A stretch of DNA of 64,000 nucleotides from a virus: the IMG/VR virus record IMGVR_UViG_3300031653_000001, positions 1 to 64,000 of that record; one strand, 5' to 3'. Positions 5,991 to 14,468 of the stretch are shown piece after piece. Both the position numbers and the translations under genes were made by a program. Under the pieces are notes generated by a model. That model had not been told where the DNA came from. It did not search any database and saw only the letters and a list, made by a program, of their open reading frames with translations. Each line of letters opens with the position of its first letter. Position 1 is the stretch's first letter.

Positions 5991-6529
5991 AAAAATACAA
6001 ATTAACAAAAGAAAAGAGAACCATTCTCGGAAGAACAGCCTATCGGATTCAAGCACTACGTGATTTTTCCAACGTCAAAAAGGGAGATTTGGGGGGATTT
6101 GTAGAAAGCGAAGATAATTTAAGTCATGATGGCGACTGCTGGCTATACGGTGACGCCGCTAACATCGAGAACAGCAGAAGAGGAGAAAATGCCTGTGGAT
6201 ACGATTCTGTTATATCTTTTGGCAACTCTCGACAATCTGGCGACTCTTGGCAATCTGGCAACTCTCAGCAATTTGACAACTCTCAACAATCCGGTTACTC
6301 TCTGCAATGTGACAACTCTCGACAATCTGGCGACTCTCAGCAATTTGGTCACTCTCTGCAATCTGGCAACTCTTGGCAATCCGGTCACTCTTGGCAATTT
6401 GGCAACTCTCGGCAATGTGGCAACTCTCGGCAATCCGGTCACTCTCTGCAATTTGGTCACTCTCTGCAATCTGGCAACTCTCGACAATCCGGTTGCTCTC
6501 GACAATCTGGCAACGAAGAAAGTATTTAA
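5987..6529 (+). CDS. Tandem hexapeptide-repeat protein
   Basis: A 180-residue protein. The N-terminal part (residues 1-77) contains GRTAYRIQALRDF, VKKGDLGGFVESEDNLS and CWLYGDA, which match the conserved head of a phage protein family whose C-terminus is a left-handed beta-helix-like hexapeptide array. Residues 78 to the end are about 17 near-identical hexapeptides of type [SFC]-[GD]-x-S-x-Q (for example SGNSRQ). They are unusually rich in Ser, Gln, Gly and Asn and lack the usual aliphatic position, so the fold may have changed. It overlaps the previous stop as ATGA. Repeat number is likely to vary between relatives. Confidence 0.7.
   Translation: MKKYKLTKEKRTILGRTAYRIQALRDFSNVKKGDLGGFVESEDNLSHDGDCWLYGDAANIENSRRGENACGYDSVISFGNSRQSGDSWQSGNSQQFDNSQQSGYSLQCDNSRQSGDSQQFGHSLQSGNSWQSGHSWQFGNSRQCGNSRQSGHSLQFGHSLQSGNSRQSGCSRQSGNEESI
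6218..6523 (+). repeat. 18-bp tandem repeats, about 17 units
   Basis: Units of 18 bases with a consensus close to CAATCTGGCAACTCTCGG, varying mainly at a few positions. No stop codon occurs in the coding frame, in another plus-strand frame (giving LATLGN-type repeats) or in an antisense frame. This is why long shadow frames appear here. Confidence 0.85.
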
Positions 6530-6542
6530 AGAAGGAGGTATA

Positions 6543-6719
6543 ATGAGTTTTATAGAAAGATTATATGGTTTAGACAATGAGAGAAGTAAAAAGTATGAAT
6601 GTTCTTGTGTGGACTGTGGTCATAAAGAGAGTTATGATGATCATTGCAAAAATCATCGTTGTAGCAAGTGTGGAGGTCAGATGAGAAGGGTCTCACGACC
6701 AGGTAGTGGAAAGGAATAA
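6543..6719 (+). CDS. Zinc-ribbon protein, 58 aa
   Basis: SD GAAGGAGG directly before ATG 6543. The 58-residue product has two zinc knuckles, CVDCGH and CSKCGG, with additional Cys/His between them (HCKNHRC), then a basic tail. A single-zinc ribbon of this size usually binds nucleic acid or a protein partner. Role unknown. Confidence 0.65.
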   Translation: MSFIERLYGLDNERSKKYECSCVDCGHKESYDDHCKNHRCSKCGGQMRRVSRPGSGKE

Positions 6720-6720
6720 T

Positions 6721-6957
6721 ATGGATGATATGAAAAAAATCCGTCTTGAACAAGCTTATTTATATCATATCCTTTCTCCATTACTGCGATTACAAGGCAT
6801 ACAAGAAAGAGACAGAGAAGGTAGAGTAAAAGAGTTTGTAGATAAGGAGGTTATTGCCGATAAAATAATTGAAATAATCAACGAACATGGAGAAGTATCA
6901 ATAGAACAATTGGAGAGCGAAATGAAAAAAATGGAGGTTGATAAGAATGAAACTTGA
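6721..6957 (+). CDS. Hypothetical protein, 78 aa
   Basis: ATG 6721 with SD AAGGAA four bases upstream. An acidic/basic, wholly helical-looking product (MDDMKKIRLEQAYLYHILS at its start). The segment IIEIINEHGEVSIEQLESE is compatible with a small winged-helix. Overlaps the next gene's start. Unknown function. Confidence 0.55.
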   Translation: MDDMKKIRLEQAYLYHILSPLLRLQGIQERDREGRVKEFVDKEVIADKIIEIINEHGEVSIEQLESEMKKMEVDKNET

Positions 6958-7156
6958 TCTTAAACGTTCAGAGATTGCCCTGAAACGGATGAAGTATATA
7001 GTAGATAAACTATTAAAATTTTCCACAAAAAATCGGTTTTACAAAAAAGTGCTTATAGAAGCAACGCTTTTAGCGATACAGACAGAAGATAAAATTAGGT
7101 TTTTAAAAACAGAGCTTTTTAGGGAGGCACATTCAGAAACAGAAGGAGGAGAATAA
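6947..7156 (+). CDS. Hypothetical basic helical protein, 69 aa
   Basis: ATG 6947 is preferred over 6938 because GGAGG lies upstream at the right distance. The product (MKLDLKRSEIALKRMKYIV at its start) is lysine-rich and likely alpha-helical throughout. No family recognised. Confidence 0.5.
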   Translation: MKLDLKRSEIALKRMKYIVDKLLKFSTKNRFYKKVLIEATLLAIQTEDKIRFLKTELFREAHSETEGGE

Positions 7157-7157
7157 A

Positions 7158-7487
7158 ATGGAAAAAATAAAAATTGCAAAAATATATCATAATGATAAGA
7201 ATAAAGATGGGAAACCATATGTTAGTAAGGAGGGAAAATCTTATAGTGTTTGTAATATTTATACTGAGGATGGAAGGTGGGTTAGTGGTTTTGACAACCA
7301 AACAACTAAATCTTGGGCTGTAGGAGATACTGTTGAGGTAGATATTACTAAAAAAGGTGATTTTAACAATTTTAAACTACCAGCAAAAACAGTAGGTGGA
7401 GAAGAATTAAAAAAATTAGAAGATAGAATAGAAACATTAGAAATACAAATAGAAATGATATATAAAAGGATTGATGAAATAAGTTAA
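7158..7487 (+). CDS. OB-fold-like protein with C-terminal coiled coil
   Basis: SD AGAAGGAGGAG before ATG 7158. Residues 1-80 are beta-rich with an SSB-like pattern (SYSVCNIYTEDGRWVSGFD, then VGDTVEVDITKKGDFNNFKL). Residues 82-109 form a short coiled coil (LKKLEDRIETLEIQIEMIY). The layout suggests a small oligomeric single-stranded DNA-binding or OB-fold protein. The assignment rests on pattern only. Its stop codon overlaps the ATG of the GT9 gene (TAATG). Confidence 0.45.
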   Translation: MEKIKIAKIYHNDKNKDGKPYVSKEGKSYSVCNIYTEDGRWVSGFDNQTTKSWAVGDTVEVDITKKGDFNNFKLPAKTVGGEELKKLEDRIETLEIQIEMIYKRIDEIS

Positions 7488-8704
7488 TGCAACCAATAGA
7501 GCTTATTACAAAACGATTTTTGCTAAATGGCGAGATTTTACGATCTCGCTTTTTTTCTATACCAAAGAATCAAACAATTTTAGTTTTTGCAGATATTATT
7601 GATAACACATTATTCAAACAATTAATGTGTTTTTTATCACAAAAATTGAATGTTATTTTGCTGACATTAGAAAAATCATCTTTTCAGCACAAAAATCTTT
7701 TTACAATAACAGTCTCGCCTATATGGTATATTCATACTTTGTTTAAAGATCCATTGCATTTTCATTTTGTATATGCGTATGGTGTTTTGGCAAAAAGGTT
7801 AGCTGTTGCTTTTAGCCAATTTACATTATACAAGATAGAGATTGTTAAAAATATAAGTCATTTAAAGGATATAATATCAAAACAAGAAAATAAAATTCTA
7901 ATTCAAAATTTCGATGGTACAGGGGATTGTTTAATGATGTTACCAGTTTTAAAAAAATTGTATCAGCAAGGGTATAAGATTGATGTTGCTGGAGCCCCAG
8001 AAAGAAAAGGAGTTTTTGATAATTTGAGTTATATAAATTCTTTTTCATCTCAAAGAAAAGGAATAAATTTATCATATTATAAAAAGTTCCAAGATATTTC
8101 TGGAAAATATTGTGATTATAGTAGTTTAAAAAATCATAAGCATAGAATTGATATAATATCGGATTTACTAGATGCAGGAAAAGTAGAACACGATATTGAT
8201 ATTTTTCTTACTGAAAAAGAAATAGAGCAAGCAAGAAAAGTTACAAAAGATTTGCATAGGAGAAAACTTCTGGTTGCCTTTGAGAGCAATGAGCAAAATA
8301 GGAGTTACAGTTATGATATGGCTATAAAATTAATTTCGCAAATAAAAAATTTTGATTTAATTTTTGTGGGTAAAGCTCGCAAAGATTATCCTTGTAAAAA
8401 TTTAACAGGAAAAACCAAAAATATACGAGAAGTGTTTGCCTTTGTTTATGTGAGTGATGTGGTGCTAACAGTCGATACTTCTATATTGCATATAGCAAGA
8501 GCTTTTAATAAACCTACAGTTTTGTTACCTGGGGTAATAGACTATAATTGGCGCATTTATGAAAATGTTTTTGTAATAAAACCAAAAATTTTTTGTTATC
8601 CCTGCAATCGGCAAAAACCCGAAAAATCCCCATGTTCATTGAACAAATCCTGTCCTGATTTTATTCCGCAAGACAAAATTCTAAAAAAACTTTCCCAAAT
8701 CTGA
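7487..8704 (+). CDS. GT9-family (heptosyltransferase-like) glycosyltransferase
   Basis: A 405-residue GT-B glycosyltransferase. The second half carries the GT9 signature: NFDGTGDCLMMLPVLKKL (start of a Rossmann domain), FVGKAR, VYVSDVVLTVDTSILHIARA (the nucleotide-sugar binding D-T/S-x-x-x-H region) and a cysteine-rich end (CYPCNR...CSLNKSC). GT9 enzymes transfer heptose or related sugars in LPS assembly. The acceptor here is unknown. It is inserted between the OB-fold-like gene and the tail-tube-like gene and ends at the 32-bp repeat. It is separate from the main glycan block at 11.7-21.2 kb, but carries the same kind of cargo. Confidence 0.85.
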   Translation: MQPIELITKRFLLNGEILRSRFFSIPKNQTILVFADIIDNTLFKQLMCFLSQKLNVILLTLEKSSFQHKNLFTITVSPIWYIHTLFKDPLHFHFVYAYGVLAKRLAVAFSQFTLYKIEIVKNISHLKDIISKQENKILIQNFDGTGDCLMMLPVLKKLYQQGYKIDVAGAPERKGVFDNLSYINSFSSQRKGINLSYYKKFQDISGKYCDYSSLKNHKHRIDIISDLLDAGKVEHDIDIFLTEKEIEQARKVTKDLHRRKLLVAFESNEQNRSYSYDMAIKLISQIKNFDLIFVGKARKDYPCKNLTGKTKNIREVFAFVYVSDVVLTVDTSILHIARAFNKPTVLLPGVIDYNWRIYENVFVIKPKIFCYPCNRQKPEKSPCSLNKSCPDFIPQDKILKKLSQI

Positions 8705-8733
8705 AACATTTTTAAATCTCATTCGTCTTTAAT
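8702..8733 (+). repeat. 32-bp direct repeat, copy 1
   Basis: Identical over 32 bases to 21241-21272. The first three bases are the TGA stop of the GT9 gene. It continues ACATTTTTAAATCTCATTC and ends in GTCTTTAAT. Sequence before the TGA is unrelated in the two copies, and similarity fades right after base 32. No clear hairpin or promoter is visible. Confidence 0.9.
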
Positions 8734-8784
8734 GTTGGTAACTTATTTTAATGGGTCGAACTATAAATTGAGGAGGTATTAGAT

Positions 8785-9174
8785 ATGTCAGCAGACATTA
8801 AAGCGAATGTAGGAAAAATAATTGTAGGTACAAAAACCTTTGCATATTGTACTGGAATTGAAGTAAATAGTGATGATAATCCTATTAAGGTTTTCGCAGG
8901 AGATAGAAAATATCCAGTTTATGTTGGAGCTGGAAATTCAGAAATGACCATTACTATTGACGCCGCAGAATATAAAGCCGATGACGCTTATATTTTAGAA
9001 ACAATCAAGCAGAATCAAATTCCTGTAACTGCTGAGTTACAAACTGGAGAAAGAGGAGGCGGAATTGCGGCAACATCTTATGATAATTGTGTAGTTACTA
9101 ATTATACGGTAACTTCTGCAAATGGGGCTGAGGTTAAAGCGAGAATAATTTTATCAAGACAGGCGGCAAGTTAA
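8785..9174 (+). CDS. Tail-tube-like structural protein
   Basis: A 129-residue, beta-rich, lysine-poor protein with a strong SD (GAGGAGG). Features such as YCTGIEVNSDD, GNSEMTITIDAAEYKADD and a C-terminal VTSANGAEVKARIILSR strand resemble small phage tail-tube or decoration proteins. Its position just before the protease and capsid genes would also allow a head decoration role. Structural identity is likely; the exact part is uncertain. Confidence 0.5.
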   Translation: MSADIKANVGKIIVGTKTFAYCTGIEVNSDDNPIKVFAGDRKYPVYVGAGNSEMTITIDAAEYKADDAYILETIKQNQIPVTAELQTGERGGGIAATSYDNCVVTNYTVTSANGAEVKARIILSRQAAS

Positions 9175-9175
9175 T

Positions 9176-10648
9176 ATGTATAAAAAAACTTATATTATAA
9201 AACAGCCGAAAATTAAGGTTGATAAAGATTTATTGGAAATAGAACATGTTATTAGCTCAAAAAATTTAGATCGTTATGGAACCTATATAATCCCTAGTGG
9301 GGCTGAGTTAGAAAATTATTTAAGGAATCCAAAAGTTCTTTGGTATCACAATCATGATGAAGCGACAGAGAAAATTCCTATTGGTAAAGCAGTTAAATTA
9401 ACTGTTAATGAAGGTGATGTTATTGCAACTACAAGATTTAATCCCAATGACCCCTTTTCAGTAAAAATATTTAATGCTTATGCGGATGGGTTTTTATCAG
9501 CGTGGAGTATAGGGTTTACATCAAAAGATTTTATTCCTGTAACCGAGAAAAATAGAGAAGAACTTAACAAAAAATATAAACTTAATATTGATAAAAAAGA
9601 ATTGGAGAAAAACAATAAACGGTTTATGTGGGGGACGTTTGTTGTGTCAAAATGGGAATTGTTGGAATATTCTGCTGTACCAGTTGGAGCAAATCAGGAT
9701 GCTCTAGTAGCAACAGAGGAAGAGATGGAAGCAATGCTTACAAGAGGTTTAATTAACGATAAAAAAGACGCAAAAGAATTTTGTGATTTTGTTTCTTGCC
9801 AAAAATCTCTTTTTACTAAAGAGGATTTAGAAGAGAAAAAAGATCAAGAAGATGAGAAAGTATATAAGTATATATATACTTGTCCAGAATGTGGAGCAGA
9901 AAAAGAGAGTGATAATGAACTTTTGTTATGTGAAAAATGTAATATTTCTATGAGGGCTAAATGGACTACTAAATATAAAAATTCTTTGCCTGACAGCGCA
10001 TTTGCTGTTATAGAACCAGACTACAAGAGCGGCAAAACAAAAGATAAAAATGCCCGCCATTTGCCACATCACGATGGTAGTGGAGATTTGGGCAAAGCAG
10101 TTAGTAACGCAAATATAGATATGTCTCATTATAAAAATGCAAGAGCAAGAGCAAATCAAATAAAACCTATAACTGATAGTATTACTACAGAGAAATTAAG
10201 AGAAAAAGCAACTGCTCATTTAGAGAGACATCATAAACAATTATTAAAGGAGGGAAAAGTGAAAAAAAGCGCAGAAGAGTTAGAGAAAGAAAAAAAGGCC
10301 GAAGAGGAAAGAATAAAAGCAGAAAAGGCTGAGTCTAATAAAAATGATTTAACTGAGAGAATTGTAAAGATAGAAGAGTCTGTTAGTGCAGTATCTGTTG
10401 AGAATAAAAAGAATATCGAGGAAGCCTCAACAGTAACTCTTTCGTTATCAGAGAGATTGGATAAAATAGAAAAGGTTATGTCTGAGTCAAAAACAGCAGA
10501 GGAAGTAGTAGAATTGAAAAAGACTGTAGAGGATTTAAAAACAGCATTAGAATCTATTGCTAAACATTTATCAGTAGATAGTATTGAAGGTTTAAGAAAA
10601 CTAGAAGAGAATGGCGGGGAGTCATTTTTGGAAGGATTATATAAATAA
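9176..10648 (+). CDS. HK97-type prohead protease fused to zinc ribbon and scaffold-like coil
   Basis: A 490-residue protein. Residues 1-185 are an S78-family prohead protease: VISSKNLDRYGTYI at the start, LWYHNHD with the catalytic His (about 58-60), LSAWSIGF with the catalytic Ser (about 111), and LLEYSAVPVGANQDA at the end of the domain. Residues 236-255 form a CxxC...CxxC zinc ribbon. Residues 268-357 contain LPDSAFAVIEP...HLPHHD, a segment often embedded in phage head proteins. Residues 360-475 are a long charged coiled coil, as in scaffolds. It processes the head shell during assembly. A nested in-frame start at 10259 may give the scaffold alone. Confidence 0.85.
   Translation: MYKKTYIIKQPKIKVDKDLLEIEHVISSKNLDRYGTYIIPSGAELENYLRNPKVLWYHNHDEATEKIPIGKAVKLTVNEGDVIATTRFNPNDPFSVKIFNAYADGFLSAWSIGFTSKDFIPVTEKNREELNKKYKLNIDKKELEKNNKRFMWGTFVVSKWELLEYSAVPVGANQDALVATEEEMEAMLTRGLINDKKDAKEFCDFVSCQKSLFTKEDLEEKKDQEDEKVYKYIYTCPECGAEKESDNELLLCEKCNISMRAKWTTKYKNSLPDSAFAVIEPDYKSGKTKDKNARHLPHHDGSGDLGKAVSNANIDMSHYKNARARANQIKPITDSITTEKLREKATAHLERHHKQLLKEGKVKKSAEELEKEKKAEEERIKAEKAESNKNDLTERIVKIEESVSAVSVENKKNIEEASTVTLSLSERLDKIEKVMSESKTAEEVVELKKTVEDLKTALESIAKHLSVDSIEGLRKLEENGGESFLEGLYK
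10259..10648 (+). CDS. Candidate nested scaffold protein (in-frame internal start)
   Basis: Inside the protease gene, AAAGGAGG (10246-10253) is followed five bases later by GTG 10259 in the same frame. That SD is as good as any in the window. The product would be the 129 C-terminal residues (codons 362-490), almost all coiled coil (KKSAEELEKEKKAEEERIKA and on). This mirrors the lambda C/Nu3 arrangement, where the scaffold is made from an internal start of the protease gene. Inferred from sequence only. Confidence 0.6.
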   Translation: MKKSAEELEKEKKAEEERIKAEKAESNKNDLTERIVKIEESVSAVSVENKKNIEEASTVTLSLSERLDKIEKVMSESKTAEEVVELKKTVEDLKTALESIAKHLSVDSIEGLRKLEENGGESFLEGLYK

Positions 10649-10681
10649 TGTTTTCATAAATATTTAGGGGGTGTTTTTATT

Positions 10682-11617
10682 ATGGATTTTAAAGTCCCAG
10701 ACAATGGAGGTAGTTATCTACCAAAAGAAATAGCCAAGCAGGTTGTAGATTTAGCGGTTGAAAAAGCGTTAGTTCTAAAACTTATTAATGCTAATGGTGG
10801 AATGGTTGATGTATTGAATGAGAAATCAGTCCCTGTATCAGGAGCGGCTGATGATGATAAGATGTATTACATAGAAGCTACATCTGATGTAACTACTTTA
10901 ACTGAAAATAGTGTTACTTTAAAGAGTGTCTTAGTAGCTCCTAAAGAGTTAGGTGGATGGTTCTTTTTAAGTGATAAAGATATTCGGCGCTACAAAGCGT
11001 TGGGTTCATTAGAGGATTTTATAAAAGGAAAAATGTCTAAGTCATTAGGAAGAACACTACAAAAGGTTGCACTAGTTGGAGATACTACAGCTACTGGTAC
11101 AAGTGCTCTTCAGATAGCCAATGGTATTTATACCATAGCGGCTGATAGTTCACTTTGCTCTCTTAGTCCTGTTACTTTTACTACAGAGACTACACAGGGT
11201 ATTGTTAACGCAGTTATAGATGCAAAAGAGGATTTAGGGGCTTATGCTGAGAATAATGACAATTTGGTTATTTTAGCAGGGTCTACATTTTATTCTAACT
11301 CCAAGAAAAATGCATCTACATTGATTATTGGTTTTGATCTTAATGATTATCCTGTATTAGGTCTTAAAAGGATTCCTTTTATTGATGGAACTCCTGTAAT
11401 TCAGAGAACGGATATTTCTGCCAAGAACGCAGTTCTTTGTGATATTAGAGGGGCTAAAGTAGGTTATGAACAGGCTATTAAGATTGAGCCTGAAAGAAAA
11501 GCCGGAAAAAGAGGATATAACAACATAATCACTGTAAATGCTGATTTTGCTTGGGCATATCTGAACTCCAGCAATAAGAATGAAGGTCTTGTTCTTATAC
11601 AGGACAACGCAAGCTAA
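10682..11617 (+). CDS. Major capsid protein, HK97-like
   Basis: A 311-residue protein directly after the protease. It has typical HK97-fold features: an N-terminal GGSYLPKEIAKQVVDLA, then APKELGGWFFLSDKDIRR and a phage-capsid end (INVNADFAWAYLNSS-like). No delta domain is obvious, which fits a scaffold supplied by the protease C-terminus. The SD-like GGGGGTG precedes ATG 10682. A terminator hairpin follows (11640-11667), which would limit read-through into the sugar genes. Confidence 0.85.
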   Translation: MDFKVPDNGGSYLPKEIAKQVVDLAVEKALVLKLINANGGMVDVLNEKSVPVSGAADDDKMYYIEATSDVTTLTENSVTLKSVLVAPKELGGWFFLSDKDIRRYKALGSLEDFIKGKMSKSLGRTLQKVALVGDTTATGTSALQIANGIYTIAADSSLCSLSPVTFTTETTQGIVNAVIDAKEDLGAYAENNDNLVILAGSTFYSNSKKNASTLIIGFDLNDYPVLGLKRIPFIDGTPVIQRTDISAKNAVLCDIRGAKVGYEQAIKIEPERKAGKRGYNNIITVNADFAWAYLNSSNKNEGLVLIQDNAS

Positions 11618-11639
11618 TTTGAAAATAATTTATTTAATG

Positions 11640-11667
11640 GGGGCTGAACAATTTAACTTTCAGCCCC
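11640..11667 (+). terminator. Rho-independent terminator after capsid gene
   Basis: GGGGCTGAA (11640-11648), 10-base loop, TTCAGCCCC (11659-11667), then TTTCTCTT. A 9-bp GC-rich perfect stem with a pyrimidine tail, placed 22 bases after the capsid stop codon. Confidence 0.85.
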
Positions 11668-11694
11668 TTTCTCTTCAAAAAAATTGAAAAGTCA

Positions 11695-13704
11695 ATGTTG
11701 ATAAAATTAATAGCAGAAAACAAAATATATTCATACTCCCCATATTATAAAAAATTAATACCTCAAAAAAGTAAATATTCTTTTGCCCCAGAAGGGGATT
11801 TTTTAATTTTATTTTTTATGGAGCATGTTACCTCTAGAGATTCACAACCAAAAATAGTAGAAGAAGCAATAAAAAATAATATAGGAATTGTATATGTTTG
11901 TGATGAACTACCAAAAAATAATATTATATCACCAAACATTTTATATATAGAAACAGGATGGAAATGGTTTGTTCATTTATTGATACAAAATACTGTAGAT
12001 TTTCGTGGAGTATATGCCAACAAAAAAGCAGAATGGCTTAAAAAAAGATTTATAACAACAAATCCTTATAAAGTACCAGATATTAAAGATTTAGTAGATA
12101 TACAAAACACAGCAAAAATGCAAGAAAGAGCTAACAACCATATTTTAATAAATATAGATGGCGGGATAGGTGATAATCTACTTACGATACCGAGTATAAA
12201 AACATTGGTTCATAAAGGAAAAAAGATTTCTTTAATAACAAAATATCCAAAATTATTTAATAACTTAAACTATATAGGAAAAATCTATACACTAAAAGAG
12301 GAAATTAATATAGCAAACATAGATAAAATAATATATTTAGATTTTGGTTCATTTATGTCTAATTATACTAATGATATAAATAAACAAAATCGTATTTTTA
12401 CAATCGCCAATATTTGTGGATTATCACAAGATGAATTAGTGATAAAAAAACCAGAGATTATTTTATCAGATAAAGAAAAAAATATGTTTAATGAATACGA
12501 AGCATTTTTAGGTGTTACAGCAGATAGAAAATGGTCTGAACTACCACAAATTTTGGCACAAAAAATAATAGATAATAATCCTAAAATAAGATGGGTAACA
12601 TCATCTTTAAAAAAATTGGAATTAAAAAATATACAAATATATAATGATATTAATATAAGAGAATTATTTGCTTTAATGTATAAATGTAAATATTATGTGG
12701 GTGTAGATACATCTTTTTTACATATCGCAGGAGCAATGGATAAAAAGATTATTTTGTTTCCGAGTGTTATACCACCAGAATGGAGAATGTCAACATATAA
12801 AAATGTTAAACTTTTAGAGCCTAAAGTTCCTTGTTATTGTTGCGTAAACAAAAGCTTTGTAGTACCAGAAAAAAGACTATGCGAAAAAACCGGCAGATTA
12901 GAGTGTTTTTATAGTATTGATTATGATAAGGTTTTTGATGCCCAAAAAGAGACTCAGAGCGTTGTAGGGGATAGTGAGATGAAGATTGCGATAATTATAC
13001 CAACTGCGTGGAAGTCTCCTTGTTTGCACAATTTGTTAGAAGAGATATATAGTTCAATTAATAATGTAGATATTTTCTTAACAGCAAATATAGAAAAAGA
13101 GAAACTACAAACATATATTAATTCATCTGTTTCATATACTTTTATGAAACACAATTATGCTGAGTTTAATTATTCAGCCCTTATGAATTGGGTTATAAAA
13201 AAAATAAATCATAAAAAGTATGATTATATTTTATTGCTAAATGATGACATTGTGCCAAAAACAAAAAATTGGATTGACATCTATATAGATGAAATTAAAA
13301 AGACAAAAGCAAATATTTTGGGCGTGAAACTTTTATTTCCTGGAACAAATATTATTCAGCATTTTGGTGTAGTATTTCCTCCAAACTCAAATATAAATCC
13401 ATATCATTTTAAAGAACACCATATGGATGGTATTGAGTTTCAAGGAGTAAGAGAATTTAGGGCGGTTACATTTGCTTGTGCTATGCTGAAATCGTCTTTG
13501 TTTGATAAATATTGGTTTGACGAAAATCTAAAAGCGGAACTTCAAGATGTGGATTATTGTTTGCAAGCAAGAAAATGTTTTGTTACTTCAAATGTGGTGT
13601 TAGAACATTATGAATCTTATAGTAGGAAAAAAATGGGATATTCAGGTACACAACCTAACGACAGAGCATATTGGCAAATAAAATGGGGCAACAAAAAAAT
13701 ATGA
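11695..13704 (+). CDS. GT9-GT2 fusion glycosyltransferase
   Basis: A 669-residue bifunctional protein. The N-terminal half (to about 420) is GT9-like: INIDGGIGDNLLTIPSIKTL, then YKCKYYVGVDTSFLHIAGAM and a cysteine-rich stretch. From about 430 a second domain starts (MKIAIIIPTAWKSPCLHNLL) and is GT-A/GT2: YDYILLLNDDIVPKTKNW supplies the DxD-type metal site, and LQDVDYCLQARK the catalytic ED-like motif. An internal methionine opens the GT2 half, suggesting fusion of two once separate genes. It probably adds two successive sugars. First gene of the large glycan block, just after the capsid terminator. Confidence 0.85.
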   Translation: MLIKLIAENKIYSYSPYYKKLIPQKSKYSFAPEGDFLILFFMEHVTSRDSQPKIVEEAIKNNIGIVYVCDELPKNNIISPNILYIETGWKWFVHLLIQNTVDFRGVYANKKAEWLKKRFITTNPYKVPDIKDLVDIQNTAKMQERANNHILINIDGGIGDNLLTIPSIKTLVHKGKKISLITKYPKLFNNLNYIGKIYTLKEEINIANIDKIIYLDFGSFMSNYTNDINKQNRIFTIANICGLSQDELVIKKPEIILSDKEKNMFNEYEAFLGVTADRKWSELPQILAQKIIDNNPKIRWVTSSLKKLELKNIQIYNDINIRELFALMYKCKYYVGVDTSFLHIAGAMDKKIILFPSVIPPEWRMSTYKNVKLLEPKVPCYCCVNKSFVVPEKRLCEKTGRLECFYSIDYDKVFDAQKETQSVVGDSEMKIAIIIPTAWKSPCLHNLLEEIYSSINNVDIFLTANIEKEKLQTYINSSVSYTFMKHNYAEFNYSALMNWVIKKINHKKYDYILLLNDDIVPKTKNWIDIYIDEIKKTKANILGVKLLFPGTNIIQHFGVVFPPNSNINPYHFKEHHMDGIEFQGVREFRAVTFACAMLKSSLFDKYWFDENLKAELQDVDYCLQARKCFVTSNVVLEHYESYSRKKMGYSGTQPNDRAYWQIKWGNKKI

Positions 13705-14468
13705 GAAAAGGAATTATTTTAGCCGGAGGAAAAGCAACAAGACTATATCCTATTACAAAGGTAGTTAGTAAACAGTTGTTACCAGTGTATAACAAACCTA
13801 TGATTTATTATTCCTTATCAGTTTTAATACACGCAGGAATAAAAGATATATTATTAATATCCAATAAAGAACATATAAAACTATATAAAAAATTGTTTAG
13901 TAATACAAAATTAAAAATAAATATTTCTTTCGCAATTCAAAAATCTGCAGGTGGTATTCCACAGGCTTTTATTATCGGCAAAGAATTTATTGGTGACAAT
14001 AGTGTTTGTTTGATACTTGGTGATAATTTGTTTTTTGGTTATCAACTAATAAAAAAAATTAATAGAGCAAATAATATTAATAATAAGGCCACTGTATTTG
14101 TTTATTCTGTTAATAATCCTAATAGATATGGTGTGTTAAATGTAGATAAAAATAATAAACCAATTTCAATAGTAGAGAAACCAAAAAAACCAGAATCAAA
14201 ATGGGCTGTAACAGGGTTATATTTTTATCCAAAAGGTATTGTAAAGATAGCAGAAGGATTAAAACCTTCTAAACGTGGAGAGATAGAAATTACAGATATA
14301 AACCAATTATATTTAAAAAGAAATAAACTTAATGTTGAATTTTTAAATAATGGAATGGCTTGGTTTGATATGGGTACATTTGAATCTCTAATTAATGCTT
14401 CTTTATATGTAAAAACATTAGAAGATAGGCAAAATATTATAATAGGAGATTTATTATGCGAAAGATAG
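13701..14468 (+). CDS. rmlA: Glucose-1-phosphate thymidylyltransferase
   Basis: A 255-residue RmlA-type nucleotidyltransferase making dTDP-glucose from dTTP and glucose-1-phosphate. GIILAGGKATRLYPITKVVS (residues 4-23) is the nucleotide-binding signature, followed by KQLLPVYNKPMIYY. CLILGDNLFFG holds the metal-binding Asp, VEKPKKPESKWAVTGLYFY the sugar-binding Glu-Lys, and MAWFDMGTFESL the late motif. It is shorter than the usual ~290 residues, lacking the C-terminal extension. The start at 13701 gives an ATGA overlap with the GT fusion. Confidence 0.9.
   Translation: MRKGIILAGGKATRLYPITKVVSKQLLPVYNKPMIYYSLSVLIHAGIKDILLISNKEHIKLYKKLFSNTKLKINISFAIQKSAGGIPQAFIIGKEFIGDNSVCLILGDNLFFGYQLIKKINRANNINNKATVFVYSVNNPNRYGVLNVDKNNKPISIVEKPKKPESKWAVTGLYFYPKGIVKIAEGLKPSKRGEIEITDINQLYLKRNKLNVEFLNNGMAWFDMGTFESLINASLYVKTLEDRQNIIIGDLLCER

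Noticed and set aside
5987-6529. Diversity-generating retroelement target
   Set aside because: No reverse transcriptase or template repeat was seen. The array is a simple tandem repeat.
6143-6577. Long antisense and alternative-frame ORFs over the hexapeptide array
   Set aside because: They exist because the 18-bp unit has no stop in those frames. The frame at 5987 has the family's conserved N-terminus and an ATGA link.
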